Part shown: one piece after another, positions 36,285 through 46,020 of the stretch
Layout of the letters: each line of letters begins with the position of its first letter
How positions within the stretch are numbered: position 1 is the stretch's first letter
Assembly (NCBI RefSeq): GCF_020829625.1
Contig: NZ_JAIVFX010000002.1
Span: 248,001-312,000, forward strand
Reading direction: 5' to 3'
DNA: 64,000 nt
Source: Nostoc sp. XA010
GTDB taxonomy: Bacteria; Cyanobacteriota; Cyanobacteriia; Cyanobacteriales; Nostocaceae
Notes under the pieces: model-generated
What the model was told of the DNA's origin: nothing
What the model saw: the letters and a program-made list of their open reading frames with translations, nothing else
Database searches by the model: none
Translations under genes and position numbers: made by a program

Positions 36285-37979
36285 TTAATTAATTCCAAAC
36301 ACCGACTCGACAGTTGACTTAATCGAATCTCTTGCATCCTTCAAAGTTTGACTAATGGGGTGCTTTGCCTGCAAAAATACACGCGCACAATTGCGTCCCG
36401 GCATTCCCGAAATCGAACCACCTGGATGAGTCCCTGCACCAGTCAAAAATAGATTTTCAATTGGCGTTTTGTAATTGGCTATTTCTGGTAATGGGCGGAA
36501 AAATATCATTTGATCTAAGGTCATGTCAACATGATAATAATTCCCTTTGTATGCACCTAATCTTTCTCCTAGTTCTGCTGGACTTTCTACACGACGGGCG
36601 ATAGTTGCATTCTTGACATTTGGTGCATAATCTGCCAACTTATCAACCACTTTATCTGCAACTTTGTTTTTCAATTCATCTGTCCAACCAGTACCTTTTA
36701 AACCAGTGCCTTCTGCACCAGCAATTTGATAAGGGGCAAAAAACTCAATCCATACAGTGTGCTTACCTGGTGGCGCTAATGTGGGATCTAAATAGCTAGG
36801 CATCACCACATACATTGATGGGTCAGAATCAGGGATCTCTCCCAAGGTGCATTTACTGTGAGCCTGTTCTACATGAGCCACAGAATCGGCAATCAAGATA
36901 GAACCAATGAGATATTCGTCTTTGTGGTCGTGGTATGGAAAGCGTAGTGGTTCGTCTAAAGCTAAGTCTATCTTGAGGATAGTTTCGTTATTGTTAACGA
37001 TGCGGCGTTCTAATCTTTCCCATAAGTTAGGATCGGCTCCATCGATATCGCTTTTATCAGTCATTTGTAAAAATAACCGCTTGGCATCAATATTAGAAAT
37101 GACGCCGTATTTAGCTCGATATTCGGTGTTACCAGCTACTCGCACACCAACAGCTTTTCCATCATCAATTAAAACTTTTTCAACATGCTGATCTGTGAGA
37201 ATAACGCCACCTTTACTTGTGACTAAATTCACTAAAGCTTTCACAAGTGCGCCAGTTCCGCCGCGTGGTCTGGCCATTCCAGGGTTGTGGCGCATCGCCA
37301 TCATAATTGCACCAATGGCAAGAGTTTTTTGCGATGGCGGCGCACCAAGTTCTGCTGCAAGTCTTGCTAATGGTGCTTTTAGAAATTCCTCATCAAACCA
37401 CTCGTTAAGCAAATCCTCAGCGCTGGTTAACATGGTGCGAATAAAGTCCAGCGTTTTGTTTGGAGAACCAATCATCGAAAATAAATCTTTTAATTTTTTG
37501 ATATCGTAGTTGCCAACGATATCTATAATGGATTTGGGTGGCGCATTAAACATAGGAACCATTGCACCGATCGCACGTTGCCAATAATCTACAAATTCTG
37601 CGTATTTTTTAGCATCACGTTCACTATAACGAGCGATTTCTGCACAAGTTTTTTCCAGCGATTTATGTGCTAAGAAATACTTACCATCAGGATGAGGACA
37701 GAAAGCAACTGGATCACACTCCAGATAATGCAAGCCGTATTTTTCTAGTTCTAATTCTTCAACAACTGGCCCCAAGTGAATAAATTCATGGTCAATAGCA
37801 CACAAGTTAAATTTAAATCCAGGAGCCTCTTGTGGTAAACATTCTTCAGTTGTTGCTGCACCACCTGGAACAGAACGCTTTTCCAGTAACAGGACGCTAT
37901 AACCAGCTTTTAACAAGTAAGCTGCACAAACTAACCCATTGTGTCCAGCACCGATTAGCACAACATCATACTCTTGCAT
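36285..37979 (-). CDS. crtO: beta-carotene ketolase, CrtO type
   Basis: FAD-dependent carotenoid ketolase of the phytoene-desaturase superfamily; CrtO makes echinenone and related 4-keto carotenoids. The 564-residue protein begins VVLIGAGHNGLVCAAYLLKAG (dinucleotide-binding) with LLEKRSVPGGAATTE, and ends with the FAD-closing ENLFLTGAGTHPGGSISGMPG. Length and the CPHPDGKYF and RHNPGMARPRGGTGAL segments match cyanobacterial CrtO rather than CrtI-type desaturases. Ketocarotenoids are the ligands of OCP/HCP/CTDH proteins, which are also encoded in this window. A close NAD(P)-independent oxidoreductase role cannot be excluded without assay. Confidence 0.85.
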   Translation of the reverse strand: MQEYDVVLIGAGHNGLVCAAYLLKAGYSVLLLEKRSVPGGAATTEECLPQEAPGFKFNLCAIDHEFIHLGPVVEELELEKYGLHYLECDPVAFCPHPDGKYFLAHKSLEKTCAEIARYSERDAKKYAEFVDYWQRAIGAMVPMFNAPPKSIIDIVGNYDIKKLKDLFSMIGSPNKTLDFIRTMLTSAEDLLNEWFDEEFLKAPLARLAAELGAPPSQKTLAIGAIMMAMRHNPGMARPRGGTGALVKALVNLVTSKGGVILTDQHVEKVLIDDGKAVGVRVAGNTEYRAKYGVISNIDAKRLFLQMTDKSDIDGADPNLWERLERRIVNNNETILKIDLALDEPLRFPYHDHKDEYLIGSILIADSVAHVEQAHSKCTLGEIPDSDPSMYVVMPSYLDPTLAPPGKHTVWIEFFAPYQIAGAEGTGLKGTGWTDELKNKVADKVVDKLADYAPNVKNATIARRVESPAELGERLGAYKGNYYHVDMTLDQMIFFRPLPEIANYKTPIENLFLTGAGTHPGGSISGMPGRNCARVFLQAKHPISQTLKDARDSIKSTVESVFGIN

Positions 37980-38083
37980 AGTTGAAATTTAGAAATAAGT
38001 AGGTTTTAAAAGCTTAGAAAACTTTTAATAAATTTGCATCACTCCCTAGTTACAAAAATTATCTTTAACTAATGCTAATACTA

Positions 38084-38842
38084 CTAAGGAGATAGTACAG
38101 TTAAGGATGATGGTATTTGCTTTACTTGAGTTTCTACCAGAAGTATTAAACTACCAATTTCTACTTTTATATCTTTAATAGAAAACGCTATATCTTCCCA
38201 TTTTAAGTATGGTAGACTCATTAATTCTTTAACTTTGTGCATTAATGCTGTAACTAGTTCTACTGAAATACCCTCTCCCTCAGTACAGTTAAAACTTTCC
38301 AGCATCGCGGGTTGTGAATTAGTCCGTGGGCGAACGATCGCAGTGTAAGCTAAAGGGCGAGTATTTCCCATTTCTTTTAATAGCACCTTTCCCCTACATT
38401 CTATTTTGCCATCACCAGGTAAAAATACCTGAATTTTTTGCGGCTCAAAACTTACAATTTCACCATCTACATCCAACTCCAAGTTTTGCATCTGGCTGCG
38501 AATTAAGTCTGAGGTCAAGGCGTGGTTAATGTCTACTTCTGTAACTATAATGCGAGCTATGGCATTTACTGGCTCATTAAATTCTATTTGACCAAAAATA
38601 GCGCTAAAGGGATTAATGGCAATACTTTCTGTTTGCAATTTTATTTCCTGTACCCGAATGCCTTCTTTAATCACTAATCCTTGGCCTGTAACCGAAACTC
38701 CATCCGCTTGTCCCTGAACTATTTTAAATAAATCACTTTGTACATTGATGTCTATTTTTTCTACTTCATCTAACCCTTGGGATACCATCATTTCAGCGCC
38801 CTGAGATAGAATTTTTTCTTCTAAGTTATGTTCGTCTTGCAT
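38084..38842 (-). CDS. DUF2993 family protein
   Basis: A 252-residue protein of the DUF2993 family, thought to be lipid-binding (related to mycobacterial LmeA). The pattern EKILSQGAEMMVSQGLDEVEKIDINVQ, then VSVTGQGLVIKEGIRVQEI and ISVELVTALMHKVKEL, is typical of cyanobacterial members. No signal peptide is visible. It lies between crtO and the P450 genes on the same strand; spacing of 98 bases or more does not prove an operon. Confidence 0.82.
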   Translation of the reverse strand: MQDEHNLEEKILSQGAEMMVSQGLDEVEKIDINVQSDLFKIVQGQADGVSVTGQGLVIKEGIRVQEIKLQTESIAINPFSAIFGQIEFNEPVNAIARIIVTEVDINHALTSDLIRSQMQNLELDVDGEIVSFEPQKIQVFLPGDGKIECRGKVLLKEMGNTRPLAYTAIVRPRTNSQPAMLESFNCTEGEGISVELVTALMHKVKELMSLPYLKWEDIAFSIKDIKVEIGSLILLVETQVKQIPSSLTVLSP

Positions 38843-38940
38843 GAGTTAGTATCTCCTAAATATTCTCTTAATACTTACTGTAAAGGCTAGATAGTAACGA
38901 GCGAATCTACATTGCGGTATATAATCAGAGGATTGAGTAA

Positions 38941-40317
38941 TCAAGTAGAAAGTATTGTTTGTTTTTTAAGTTTTGCTTTTTTGGTAACAACCATTTTTAC
39001 ACCGCCGCTAGGGACAATCGTAATACCACGACGGACTGGATGCACTGGACGTTTATCAGTAAGGCTTAGTTCAAAATGGGATAATATTATGGCTGTTACT
39101 AATTTTAGTTCATACATGGAAAATGCCGCACCAATGCAACCACGATAACCCCCACCAAAGGGTAAATATTCGTAAGGTGAAAATTTGTGGTTGAGAAATC
39201 TTTCTGGCTGAAACTGTTCTGGTTCTGGGTAAGTCTCGCTTCGGCGATGTGCTAAATAAATACAGGGAACTAAAACGGTTTCTGAGGTAAATTGTTGTCC
39301 TATAATTTCCACGCTATCCTTTACCATTCGCGGTGTGCAAATTAAAGCAATAGGATGAATTCGCAGTGTTTCTTGACAGACGGCGGTGAGATAAGGTAAT
39401 TCTGTAATTGCTTCAGGGTTTGTAAGATCAGCTAAGGTGTTTAGTTCTTGCATTAGCCGATGTTTCACCTCTGGGTGAGACTGAATTAAATAAAATATCC
39501 AGGCTAATACGCCAGATGTAGTTTCGTAACCCAACAGTAATAATGAAACTAGTTGATCACGTAATTCCTCATCTGTCATCTGTTGTCCATTTATGTCACG
39601 CGCTGACATCAGCATACTGAGAATATCTGTACGCGCAGCATCATTTTGCAAACGTCTTTCAGAAATTTCTGCATAGATGAGTTTGTCAATTTGCTCTCGC
39701 CTTTTTAAGAAAATTCCCCAAGGACTCCATGCACCTAAATCTTTTTGCAGCAAAGGAAAGAAAAACAAGCTAGAATACCAAGGTTTAGTTACATCTTCTA
39801 ATAAAGAACTCAATTTTTCTTTTAATTCTTGGTAACGCGCACCATGAGTAATACCAAATACCACTTGTAAAATAATTTCTAAAGTTATATTTGACATTAC
39901 ACTGTGTATACAAATATCTGTACCTGATGTCCAATTTTGTGTAACTTCTTCAGTTATGTGGCAAATTATTTGACCATAAGATTTTAAATTATTCCCATGA
40001 AATGCTGGTAGTAATAATTGCCGATGCTGTAGGTGCGATCGCTCTTCTTGAAAGACAATAGAATTTTCTCCAAACAAAGGTTTAAATACATGGGTAGCTT
40101 TGTTAAAATCTAACTTTCGTGCAGGTATAGCAAAACAATCACTAATTGCTTGGGGATGGCTAAAAAATACTATTGGTGGCGACTTTAAACCCATTACCTT
40201 GACCGTGAAAGTATCACCATACTTAGCAGTATTATTTTCTAAAAATTTTGTGGGTTGAGCAATTAATTGCAGAGTTTGTAGCAATTCTGGTGTGCGTAGA
40301 TTATTAAATACTCTCAT
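38941..40317 (-). CDS. cytochrome P450, CYP110-like (copy A)
   Basis: A 458-residue soluble P450. I-helix oxygen-activation motif LLLGYETTSG, K-helix ETLR, and the heme-thiolate loop FGGGYRGCIGAAF (Cys about 400) are complete. The N-terminus (LRTPELLQTLQLIAQPTKFLENNTAKYGD) and PxxYxPxxFxPERF segment (EPEQFQPERFL) resemble CYP110, a family confined to cyanobacteria and thought to act on fatty acids or terpenoid chains. The second P450 at 40801-42183 is a diverged paralogue. Electron partners are not encoded nearby. Confidence 0.92.
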   Translation of the reverse strand: MRVFNNLRTPELLQTLQLIAQPTKFLENNTAKYGDTFTVKVMGLKSPPIVFFSHPQAISDCFAIPARKLDFNKATHVFKPLFGENSIVFQEERSHLQHRQLLLPAFHGNNLKSYGQIICHITEEVTQNWTSGTDICIHSVMSNITLEIILQVVFGITHGARYQELKEKLSSLLEDVTKPWYSSLFFFPLLQKDLGAWSPWGIFLKRREQIDKLIYAEISERRLQNDAARTDILSMLMSARDINGQQMTDEELRDQLVSLLLLGYETTSGVLAWIFYLIQSHPEVKHRLMQELNTLADLTNPEAITELPYLTAVCQETLRIHPIALICTPRMVKDSVEIIGQQFTSETVLVPCIYLAHRRSETYPEPEQFQPERFLNHKFSPYEYLPFGGGYRGCIGAAFSMYELKLVTAIILSHFELSLTDKRPVHPVRRGITIVPSGGVKMVVTKKAKLKKQTILST

Positions 40318-40800
40318 TGTTTATTCGATACCTTTAGAATTTAGTAAACTGCAAATAATTTAATACGCGCAAAGTAAGGCTTTAGCTTCTGGAACTCTTC
40401 TTTTTAAGGAAGCAATTAGGGCAACCTTTCAAAAACTTAGGAAAATTTTATCGGAATAATCCTATTAATTGAAACCTATTGGTAAATAAACACCATTAAT
40501 TTTTACAAGGATAATAATAATATTTTTTCTGAATCTTTAAAAGCATTTATCGAAAAAACTTACTAAATATAGTTTCGGTGGATGTATACGTTAAATTACA
40601 TCTTTTGCTTATATACGAATGTCTTATGCTGGTGTAAAATGGCAATTTTAAAATCCATTTTTTTACAGATGCATATATTCAAATCCCCCATAGCCCCCAT
40701 TAAAAAAGGACTATGAGGGATTATGTAAAAGCATTGAAAATCTATCTAAATGTATAGATGATTGATGATTTGCTGAACGCAACCATCAAAGCCCGCAGCA
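40318..40800. other. spacer between the two P450 genes
   Basis: 483 AT-rich bases. An imperfect stem AATCCCCCATAG/CTATGAGGGATT at about 40681-40720 is a familiar dispersed hairpin; it may end transcription of copy B. No gene seen. Confidence 0.5.
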
Positions 40801-42183
40801 TCAAACAGTTGTTGTCTGGAGAATGGGGGACTTAATCTGACGTTGACTCGTGACAACCATGTTAATGGGATGATCTGGCCCTGTCACCAAACCACGGCGT
40901 TTAGGTCGTACATCACGATTGTCAACTAGTTCTAATTCAAGGCTGGAAAGGATCTCGGCAAGTGCTAGCTTCATTTCCAACTGGGCAAATGCTAGACCAA
41001 TACAACGCCTTATACCACCGCCAAAGGGCAAATATTCATAGGGGGAAAATTGCCGTTCTAAAAAGCGTTCTGGCTTAAACTGCTTAGGTTCTGGGTAAAT
41101 ATCTTCCCTGTGGTGGGTTAAATAAATGGAACCAAGTAAGATTGTGCCCGGTTCTAGTTCGTAACCGCCTAGCGATATTGGTGTTCTTACTGCCCTTGGA
41201 AAAGTTAGTATACCTACTGGGTAAATCCGCAATGTCTCGGAGCAAACAGCGTTGAGATAAGGTAATTTGAAAACGGTGCTGGGGTCTGGGTTATCGCCCA
41301 AGCTATCTAATTCTTGTATTAGCTTTTGGCGCACTGATGGTATTTTGTGAATCCAGTATAATGCCCAGGCTAAGGCTGTCGCTGTGGTTTCGTGGCCAGC
41401 GACTAACAAAGTCATCAATTCATCGCGCAACTCTTCATCGGTCATGGGTTGACCTGCTTCATCTCTAGCAGCCATGAGTAAGCTAAGAATATCCGTGCGT
41501 GATGAATCTGGTTTTTCTCGACGTTCCCGAATTTCCTCATAGATGAGTTCATCAGTTTCTTGCTGAAGGCGCATCTGCTTTCCCCAGAAGTTAATCGGGC
41601 CAAAATCCCTTTGCAAAGCGGGGAAATAAAGCAAAGCTACAATTAACCGAGAACTGGCCTTTTCTAAAAGATCGCCCAAAAATTGCTGTAGTTTTTCGGC
41701 GCGAGTCCCTTCATGTAGCCCAAACACAGCTTGCATAATCACCCGCAAGGTAATGGCTTGAGTAGCAGACCGAATATTAAAGGGTTTACCTATTTGGTAT
41801 TGGCTAATGACTTGCTTGGTAACATCGGTAATCACCTGGCTATAATTCCGCATTCTTTCGCCGTGAAAGGGAGGCATTAACAACTGCCGTTGGCGCTGGT
41901 GTTCTGCGCCGCTAATGGTAATTACAGAATGCTTTCCTAGCAAAGGTTCAAACACATCATTTAGATCACCAGGCGCTTCCAATTCTTTGGTATCATTTGT
42001 CAAAATTTGCTGTAGCGCTTGGGGATTGCTGACAATCACCAGAGGAGGAGAGTTTCTCTCTAACCTGATAGTAAAAATCTCCCCATACCTTTTGGCGCAA
42101 TCTTCCATGAATGACATGGGATTAGCAATCCAACGCACCATCTGTAAAATGGCTGGGATTTGTGGCCCATTTGGTAATTTCAT
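40801..42183 (-). CDS. cytochrome P450, CYP110-like (copy B)
   Basis: A 460-residue P450 with LVAGHETTATALAW in the I helix, ETLR in the K helix, and FGGGIRRCIGLAF as the heme loop. The N-terminus LPNGPQIPAILQMVRWIANPMSFMEDCAKRYGE is strongly CYP110-like. It is about as long as copy A and shares its domain order, pointing to an old tandem duplication. Divergent from the phosphoketolase-like gene, with a 189-bp shared upstream region. Confidence 0.93.
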   Translation of the reverse strand: MKLPNGPQIPAILQMVRWIANPMSFMEDCAKRYGEIFTIRLERNSPPLVIVSNPQALQQILTNDTKELEAPGDLNDVFEPLLGKHSVITISGAEHQRQRQLLMPPFHGERMRNYSQVITDVTKQVISQYQIGKPFNIRSATQAITLRVIMQAVFGLHEGTRAEKLQQFLGDLLEKASSRLIVALLYFPALQRDFGPINFWGKQMRLQQETDELIYEEIRERREKPDSSRTDILSLLMAARDEAGQPMTDEELRDELMTLLVAGHETTATALAWALYWIHKIPSVRQKLIQELDSLGDNPDPSTVFKLPYLNAVCSETLRIYPVGILTFPRAVRTPISLGGYELEPGTILLGSIYLTHHREDIYPEPKQFKPERFLERQFSPYEYLPFGGGIRRCIGLAFAQLEMKLALAEILSSLELELVDNRDVRPKRRGLVTGPDHPINMVVTSQRQIKSPILQTTTV

Positions 42184-42372
42184 AAATTTCTTTTGCTACT
42201 TAAATATTTTTTTGCTACTTAAACTAACTAAAATTTTGGTTGCGTAACCATTTAAAGTACTTATTCTAACGTTGCAAAAAAGCAATAAACTGTTAAAACC
42301 TCAAAGATGTAAAATTTTTGTTAAATTCAACGAGCATCTACAGTTTCATTTCATCATCAAAAGGTACTCAGC

Positions 42373-44586
42373 ATGACTGCAATCTCCGCAAAGGCATCTT
42401 CAGCACTTCCCAATTTTTCTGAAGGAATTCAATATTTTGGTGAAGTTTTACCAGATTTTGAAACTTATGGTGCAACACCTGCTATTGAGTCGGGAAAAAT
42501 AGCGATCGCATCTCCCACAGAACCGAATGCTGTATATCAAACTTTACTCGCTGCCGATGCCCTCCGCTACCTGACTTTGCAAGTCACTGCTAGTAAAGCT
42601 TCTGGGCATCCCGGCGGATTCGCCAGCCAAGCAGAAGCTTACGCATCTCTTGTCATGCTGGGATACAAGAACATTATTACTGAAGTGGGACACCACGCCC
42701 CCGGATTTTATAGTGCCATGTTCTTGGATCGATCGCTAGAGGATATGGGAATTTTTACAGTCCAAGAATTGCGCGATCGCTTCCGAGAAAAGCACGGACT
42801 TTTAGGACATCTTTCTGGTTTCATCCCTGGTATTCTCGCACCTGCGGGGCCTTTGGGACAAGGGCAACACTTTGCAATGGCGGCTGCACTGCTGCACAAA
42901 GATAAGTTGTTCCCCTTTACAGTTGGTGATGGTGGATTGGGTGAACCCTATATTGTAAGTGCGATCGCTCACTTCCATACAGCTTATCCTGCTGTCACCA
43001 ACTTCTTACCGGTGTTGGTGTGGAACGGTTACAGCCAAGAACATCACAGCATGGTTTCTCTTAAAACCAATGAACAGATGCAAGCATATTGGCAAGGTAA
43101 CGGTTTTGATGAAGTGGTGTTAGTGGATGCCAAGGATTTTGACGATCAAAACCAGCCAGGGGATTACGTTGATAGTACCGCCTTTTCTTTTGAGAAACGC
43201 CTAGCATTTACTCAAGCAGTACTTTCCGGTGTAGATAAAGCAGCGCGATCGGCACTGGGTGGTAAGCTTACCGTCTTCATTATTAAACAACTTAAAGGTG
43301 CAGGAGTTCACGCGCGGGGTGCAAAATCTCACAACCTTTATCCTAAAGATACGCTGGATGCGCCGCATATTGTTACTGCATTGCAAACCCGTGCTTTGTC
43401 TGCGGAAGCTTGGCAATTAGTTAGAACAAATGCAGAACGCGCCGGTGGTGGCCCAGCAGCAAAAACTGTGGTGACAGAATTTGAATTTCCATTACCAGAA
43501 TTAGGCGAATTACCTTTAGAAGAATACGCAGTTGGTGGCGAACCCAAAGTTTCCACAACCGCGATGGGACGATTGGTAGGAGTAGTTGGAAATAAAGATC
43601 GAAATTTCCTCGTCACCAACGCTGATGGTAACGAAGCATCAGGAATTGCCAATATTAACCAAGCATTAAAGATTATCCACCCCACAACCGACGACTTATA
43701 TAACCAAGCACCAAATGGACAAGTTTATGAACCATTGAGTGAAGATGCTTGTGCCGGTTTAGCTGCGGGTTTAGCGTTAATGGGTGCGAGAACTTTGTGG
43801 TGTTCCTATGAATCTTTTGCCATCAACGGATTACCAATTTGGCAAACTGTAACCCAAGCGATGGCAGAATTGCGCCGTCAAACTCCCTCGACTATTACTT
43901 TATTCACAGCAGGCGCATTAGAGCAAGGGCGCAACGGTTGGACTCACCAACGTCCCGAAATTGAAGCTTACTTTGCTTCGTTGATGCGAAATGGAAATGT
44001 TTTCCCATTATTTCCGCCTGATGCTAATAGTATTCAAGCCTGTTATGAGTGGGCGTTGAAAACTAAGAATAAAGGAATTGTGATTACTGCAAGTAAATCA
44101 CCATTGCCAATTCGCACAACTTTAGAACAAACTCGTCAAGGGTTGCGCGATGGTGCAGTGCTATTACATGAAGTTGCTGGTGATAGGCAAGTTGTATTTG
44201 CTGTAATTGGCGATTTAACATTAATGCCAGTATTTGAAGCTGCTGCTTTCTTAGAAACTGAAGGTATTGGTGCGAAGATAGTTTCTGTTATCAATCCTCG
44301 GCAATTGTACCGTAGCCATGATACTGCGTGGGATACTTGTTCTGAACCTGAAGGCGGTTTCTTGGATGATGCGAAATTTGCCGAATTATTTGATGGCGAT
44401 GCGCTAATTGCTGTTACTGGTGGTGCTGCGGGGATGCTAGAACCAATTTTGTTACGGAGTACAGCGAAGCGCGACACCTTTGCATGGAAACGTGGCGAAA
44501 CTACAGCTAGTGCTGGTGAGTTGATGGCGTTTAATGGATTGACTGCTGAAGCGTTGACGAAACGTGCGATTGAGTTAGTCCATTAA
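42373..44586 (+). CDS. phosphoketolase/transketolase-like thiamine-diphosphate enzyme
   Basis: A 737-residue ThDP enzyme. The cofactor motif is VGDGGLGEPYIV followed by LPVLVWNGYS; the arrangement matches phosphoketolase (XFP), as do CYESFAING, NGWTHQRPEIEA, PLFPPDANSIQ, and the C-terminal domain ending EGGFLDDAKFAELF and ELMAFNGL. The N-terminal SKASGHPGGFAS looks more like transketolase. True XFPs are near 800 residues, so this is a divergent member; whether it cleaves xylulose-5-P/fructose-6-P phosphorolytically is open. A worn copy of its last codons occurs at 44998-45078. Confidence 0.75.
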   Translation: MTAISAKASSALPNFSEGIQYFGEVLPDFETYGATPAIESGKIAIASPTEPNAVYQTLLAADALRYLTLQVTASKASGHPGGFASQAEAYASLVMLGYKNIITEVGHHAPGFYSAMFLDRSLEDMGIFTVQELRDRFREKHGLLGHLSGFIPGILAPAGPLGQGQHFAMAAALLHKDKLFPFTVGDGGLGEPYIVSAIAHFHTAYPAVTNFLPVLVWNGYSQEHHSMVSLKTNEQMQAYWQGNGFDEVVLVDAKDFDDQNQPGDYVDSTAFSFEKRLAFTQAVLSGVDKAARSALGGKLTVFIIKQLKGAGVHARGAKSHNLYPKDTLDAPHIVTALQTRALSAEAWQLVRTNAERAGGGPAAKTVVTEFEFPLPELGELPLEEYAVGGEPKVSTTAMGRLVGVVGNKDRNFLVTNADGNEASGIANINQALKIIHPTTDDLYNQAPNGQVYEPLSEDACAGLAAGLALMGARTLWCSYESFAINGLPIWQTVTQAMAELRRQTPSTITLFTAGALEQGRNGWTHQRPEIEAYFASLMRNGNVFPLFPPDANSIQACYEWALKTKNKGIVITASKSPLPIRTTLEQTRQGLRDGAVLLHEVAGDRQVVFAVIGDLTLMPVFEAAAFLETEGIGAKIVSVINPRQLYRSHDTAWDTCSEPEGGFLDDAKFAELFDGDALIAVTGGAAGMLEPILLRSTAKRDTFAWKRGETTASAGELMAFNGLTAEALTKRAIELVH

Positions 44587-44803
44587 ATGATGTTGCATAA
44601 ATGCGGGATGATTTTATTGAATTTTCCTTTGCGTTTCATTCCTAGATTCAGCAACGCCCATTAAATAAAGCTGGAATTGTTTCTACTTTTATCGCATTTA
44701 TACGTATAGAAACGCTGAAATTGCGTCGGAATGCGTATATTTGCGTTTTTTTATTGGAGAGAACTTAGCAAGCAGGAAAAATGGGAGTAGATTTGCTGAA
44801 ATT

Positions 44804-44970
44804 CTTTGACAAAAGCTGCTTTACGAGTCACAAAAGCTGGTTTTGGAGTCGCAAAAGCTAGTTTAGGAGTCACAAAAGCTAGTTTTGGAGTCGCAAAAGC
44901 TGCTTTACGAGTCACAAAAGTTGGTTTACGAGTCACAAAAGCTGCTTTACGAGTCAGAAACTTAGTTTAC
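44804..44970. repeat. second 21-bp minisatellite, about 8 units
   Basis: Units GAGTCACAAAAGCTGGTTTTG, varying mainly in the last seven bases, start at 44825, 44846, 44867, 44888, 44909, 44930 and 44951, with a partial unit on the left. It is open on both strands (VTKAGFG on +). Unrelated in sequence to the array at 20620 but with the same period. Confidence 0.85.
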
Positions 44971-44997
44971 AAGTCGCAAAACTTGATTTTTGTAGCT

Positions 44998-45078
44998 AGG
45001 AGGAAGGGTGATATTTTTATCTGGAAGCGTGGGGAATCTGGAGACTTGAGGAAAAGTGCGATCGCATTAGTGCATTAA
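44998..45078 (+). pseudogene. relic of the 3' end of a phosphoketolase-like gene
   Basis: In one frame the bases read RRKGDIFIWKRGESGDLRKS then AIALVH and stop. The intact gene upstream ends KRDTFAWKRGE...LTKRAIELVH and stop. The shared WKRGE and AI-LVH-stop mark this as a shortened, decayed copy, about 410 bp downstream of its parent. Confidence 0.6.
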
Positions 45079-45095
45079 GATTTAGGTTATTATTG

Positions 45096-45153
45096 CCGCA
45101 AATATACCCATATATACATAGAGAAAGAGGTATTTTGATGGGTGTATTTGCGG
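45096..45153 (+). terminator. 16-bp hairpin upstream of the retron
   Basis: CCGCAAATATACCCAT pairs with ATGGGTGTATTTGCGG (one G-U), loop 26 bases, followed by TTTTATT. Most simply a terminator closing the upstream unit, about 90 bases before the retron DUF3800 gene. Confidence 0.6.
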
Positions 45154-45243
45154 TTTTATTATTCGATATGTTTTATTAAGGTACAAAACTAAAGTGTTTT
45201 TTAATCGGCTTATCAACTACAGAAAGTCTGTCTATATCTAAGT

Positions 45244-45966
45244 ATGGTATCAAAAGACATTTTTATGTTCGTAGATGAAACTGGTACTGACAAAGAATCT
45301 AATCTTTTAGCAATAGTCTGCGTTACAACACATGATCCTGATTATCTAAGATCCCAATTGGAGAATCTAAAAAAGAATATTCTAAGCGATCCAATCCGCA
45401 GTAGAGTACCAAGTGTACAAGATTCTCTATTAAAAAAAGGGTTTCATTATTGTGAAGATGATACTGTTGAAGTAAAAGCTGATGTTATTGATCTAATTAG
45501 TCAACTACCATTCCAAGCTTATATTTGTTATCAAGAAAAGGAGAGTGATTTTAATCCCAGTCAGGGATATGGCTGGTACGATAGGCTTTTCGGTCGTGTT
45601 ATGTTTGAGCGCCTGCGAGCAAATTGGGATGTACCTATCCATATCTGTTTTGAACAGCATGATAATCGGATTAAAAATCGTCGCGATCAATTAGAAGTAA
45701 TTGTTAATCAGCGAGTTGAAGAAATTCAATTACGGGATAAAGTTAAGTTTGGGGACTATCCCAAGGTAATTAGCGCTGGTAAGGATGAACCTTGCTTAGT
45801 ATTAGCAGATTATGTGGCAGCTATATTTAGAGATTACGTGGCAAGTGGAGTAAATAAATCTACTTCTTGGCAAGCACGTAACTTTGAAAGAATTCGACCA
45901 AAGATTCGATGTATTCACAGATACGGGACAAATGAATTCTTTACACGTAAACATCCATTTCCCTAA
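45244..45966 (+). CDS. DUF3800 protein, probable retron accessory/effector
   Basis: A 240-residue protein of the DUF3800 family, which has an RNase-H-like fold. Conserved acidic positions are FVDETGTDKES near the start (Asp11, Glu12) and PCLVLADYVAAIFRDYV near the end, with FERIRPKIR after it. The family is found beside diverse defence genes. Here it lies 54 bases upstream of the candidate retron RNA and 150 bases upstream of the retron reverse transcriptase in the same direction, so it is the likely effector of a tripartite retron. No good ribosome site precedes ATG 45244. Confidence 0.82.
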   Translation: MVSKDIFMFVDETGTDKESNLLAIVCVTTHDPDYLRSQLENLKKNILSDPIRSRVPSVQDSLLKKGFHYCEDDTVEVKADVIDLISQLPFQAYICYQEKESDFNPSQGYGWYDRLFGRVMFERLRANWDVPIHICFEQHDNRIKNRRDQLEVIVNQRVEEIQLRDKVKFGDYPKVISAGKDEPCLVLADYVAAIFRDYVASGVNKSTSWQARNFERIRPKIRCIHRYGTNEFFTRKHPFP

Positions 45967-46020
45967 AGGGATAAATTCATTTTTATAAATTCGCTATAGT
46001 ATACCATGCTATGATGTGAA

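Noticed and set aside
44751..45078. Frames of 61 and 90 codons over the second satellite
   Set aside because: Same reason: satellite translation plus a relic of the upstream gene's end.
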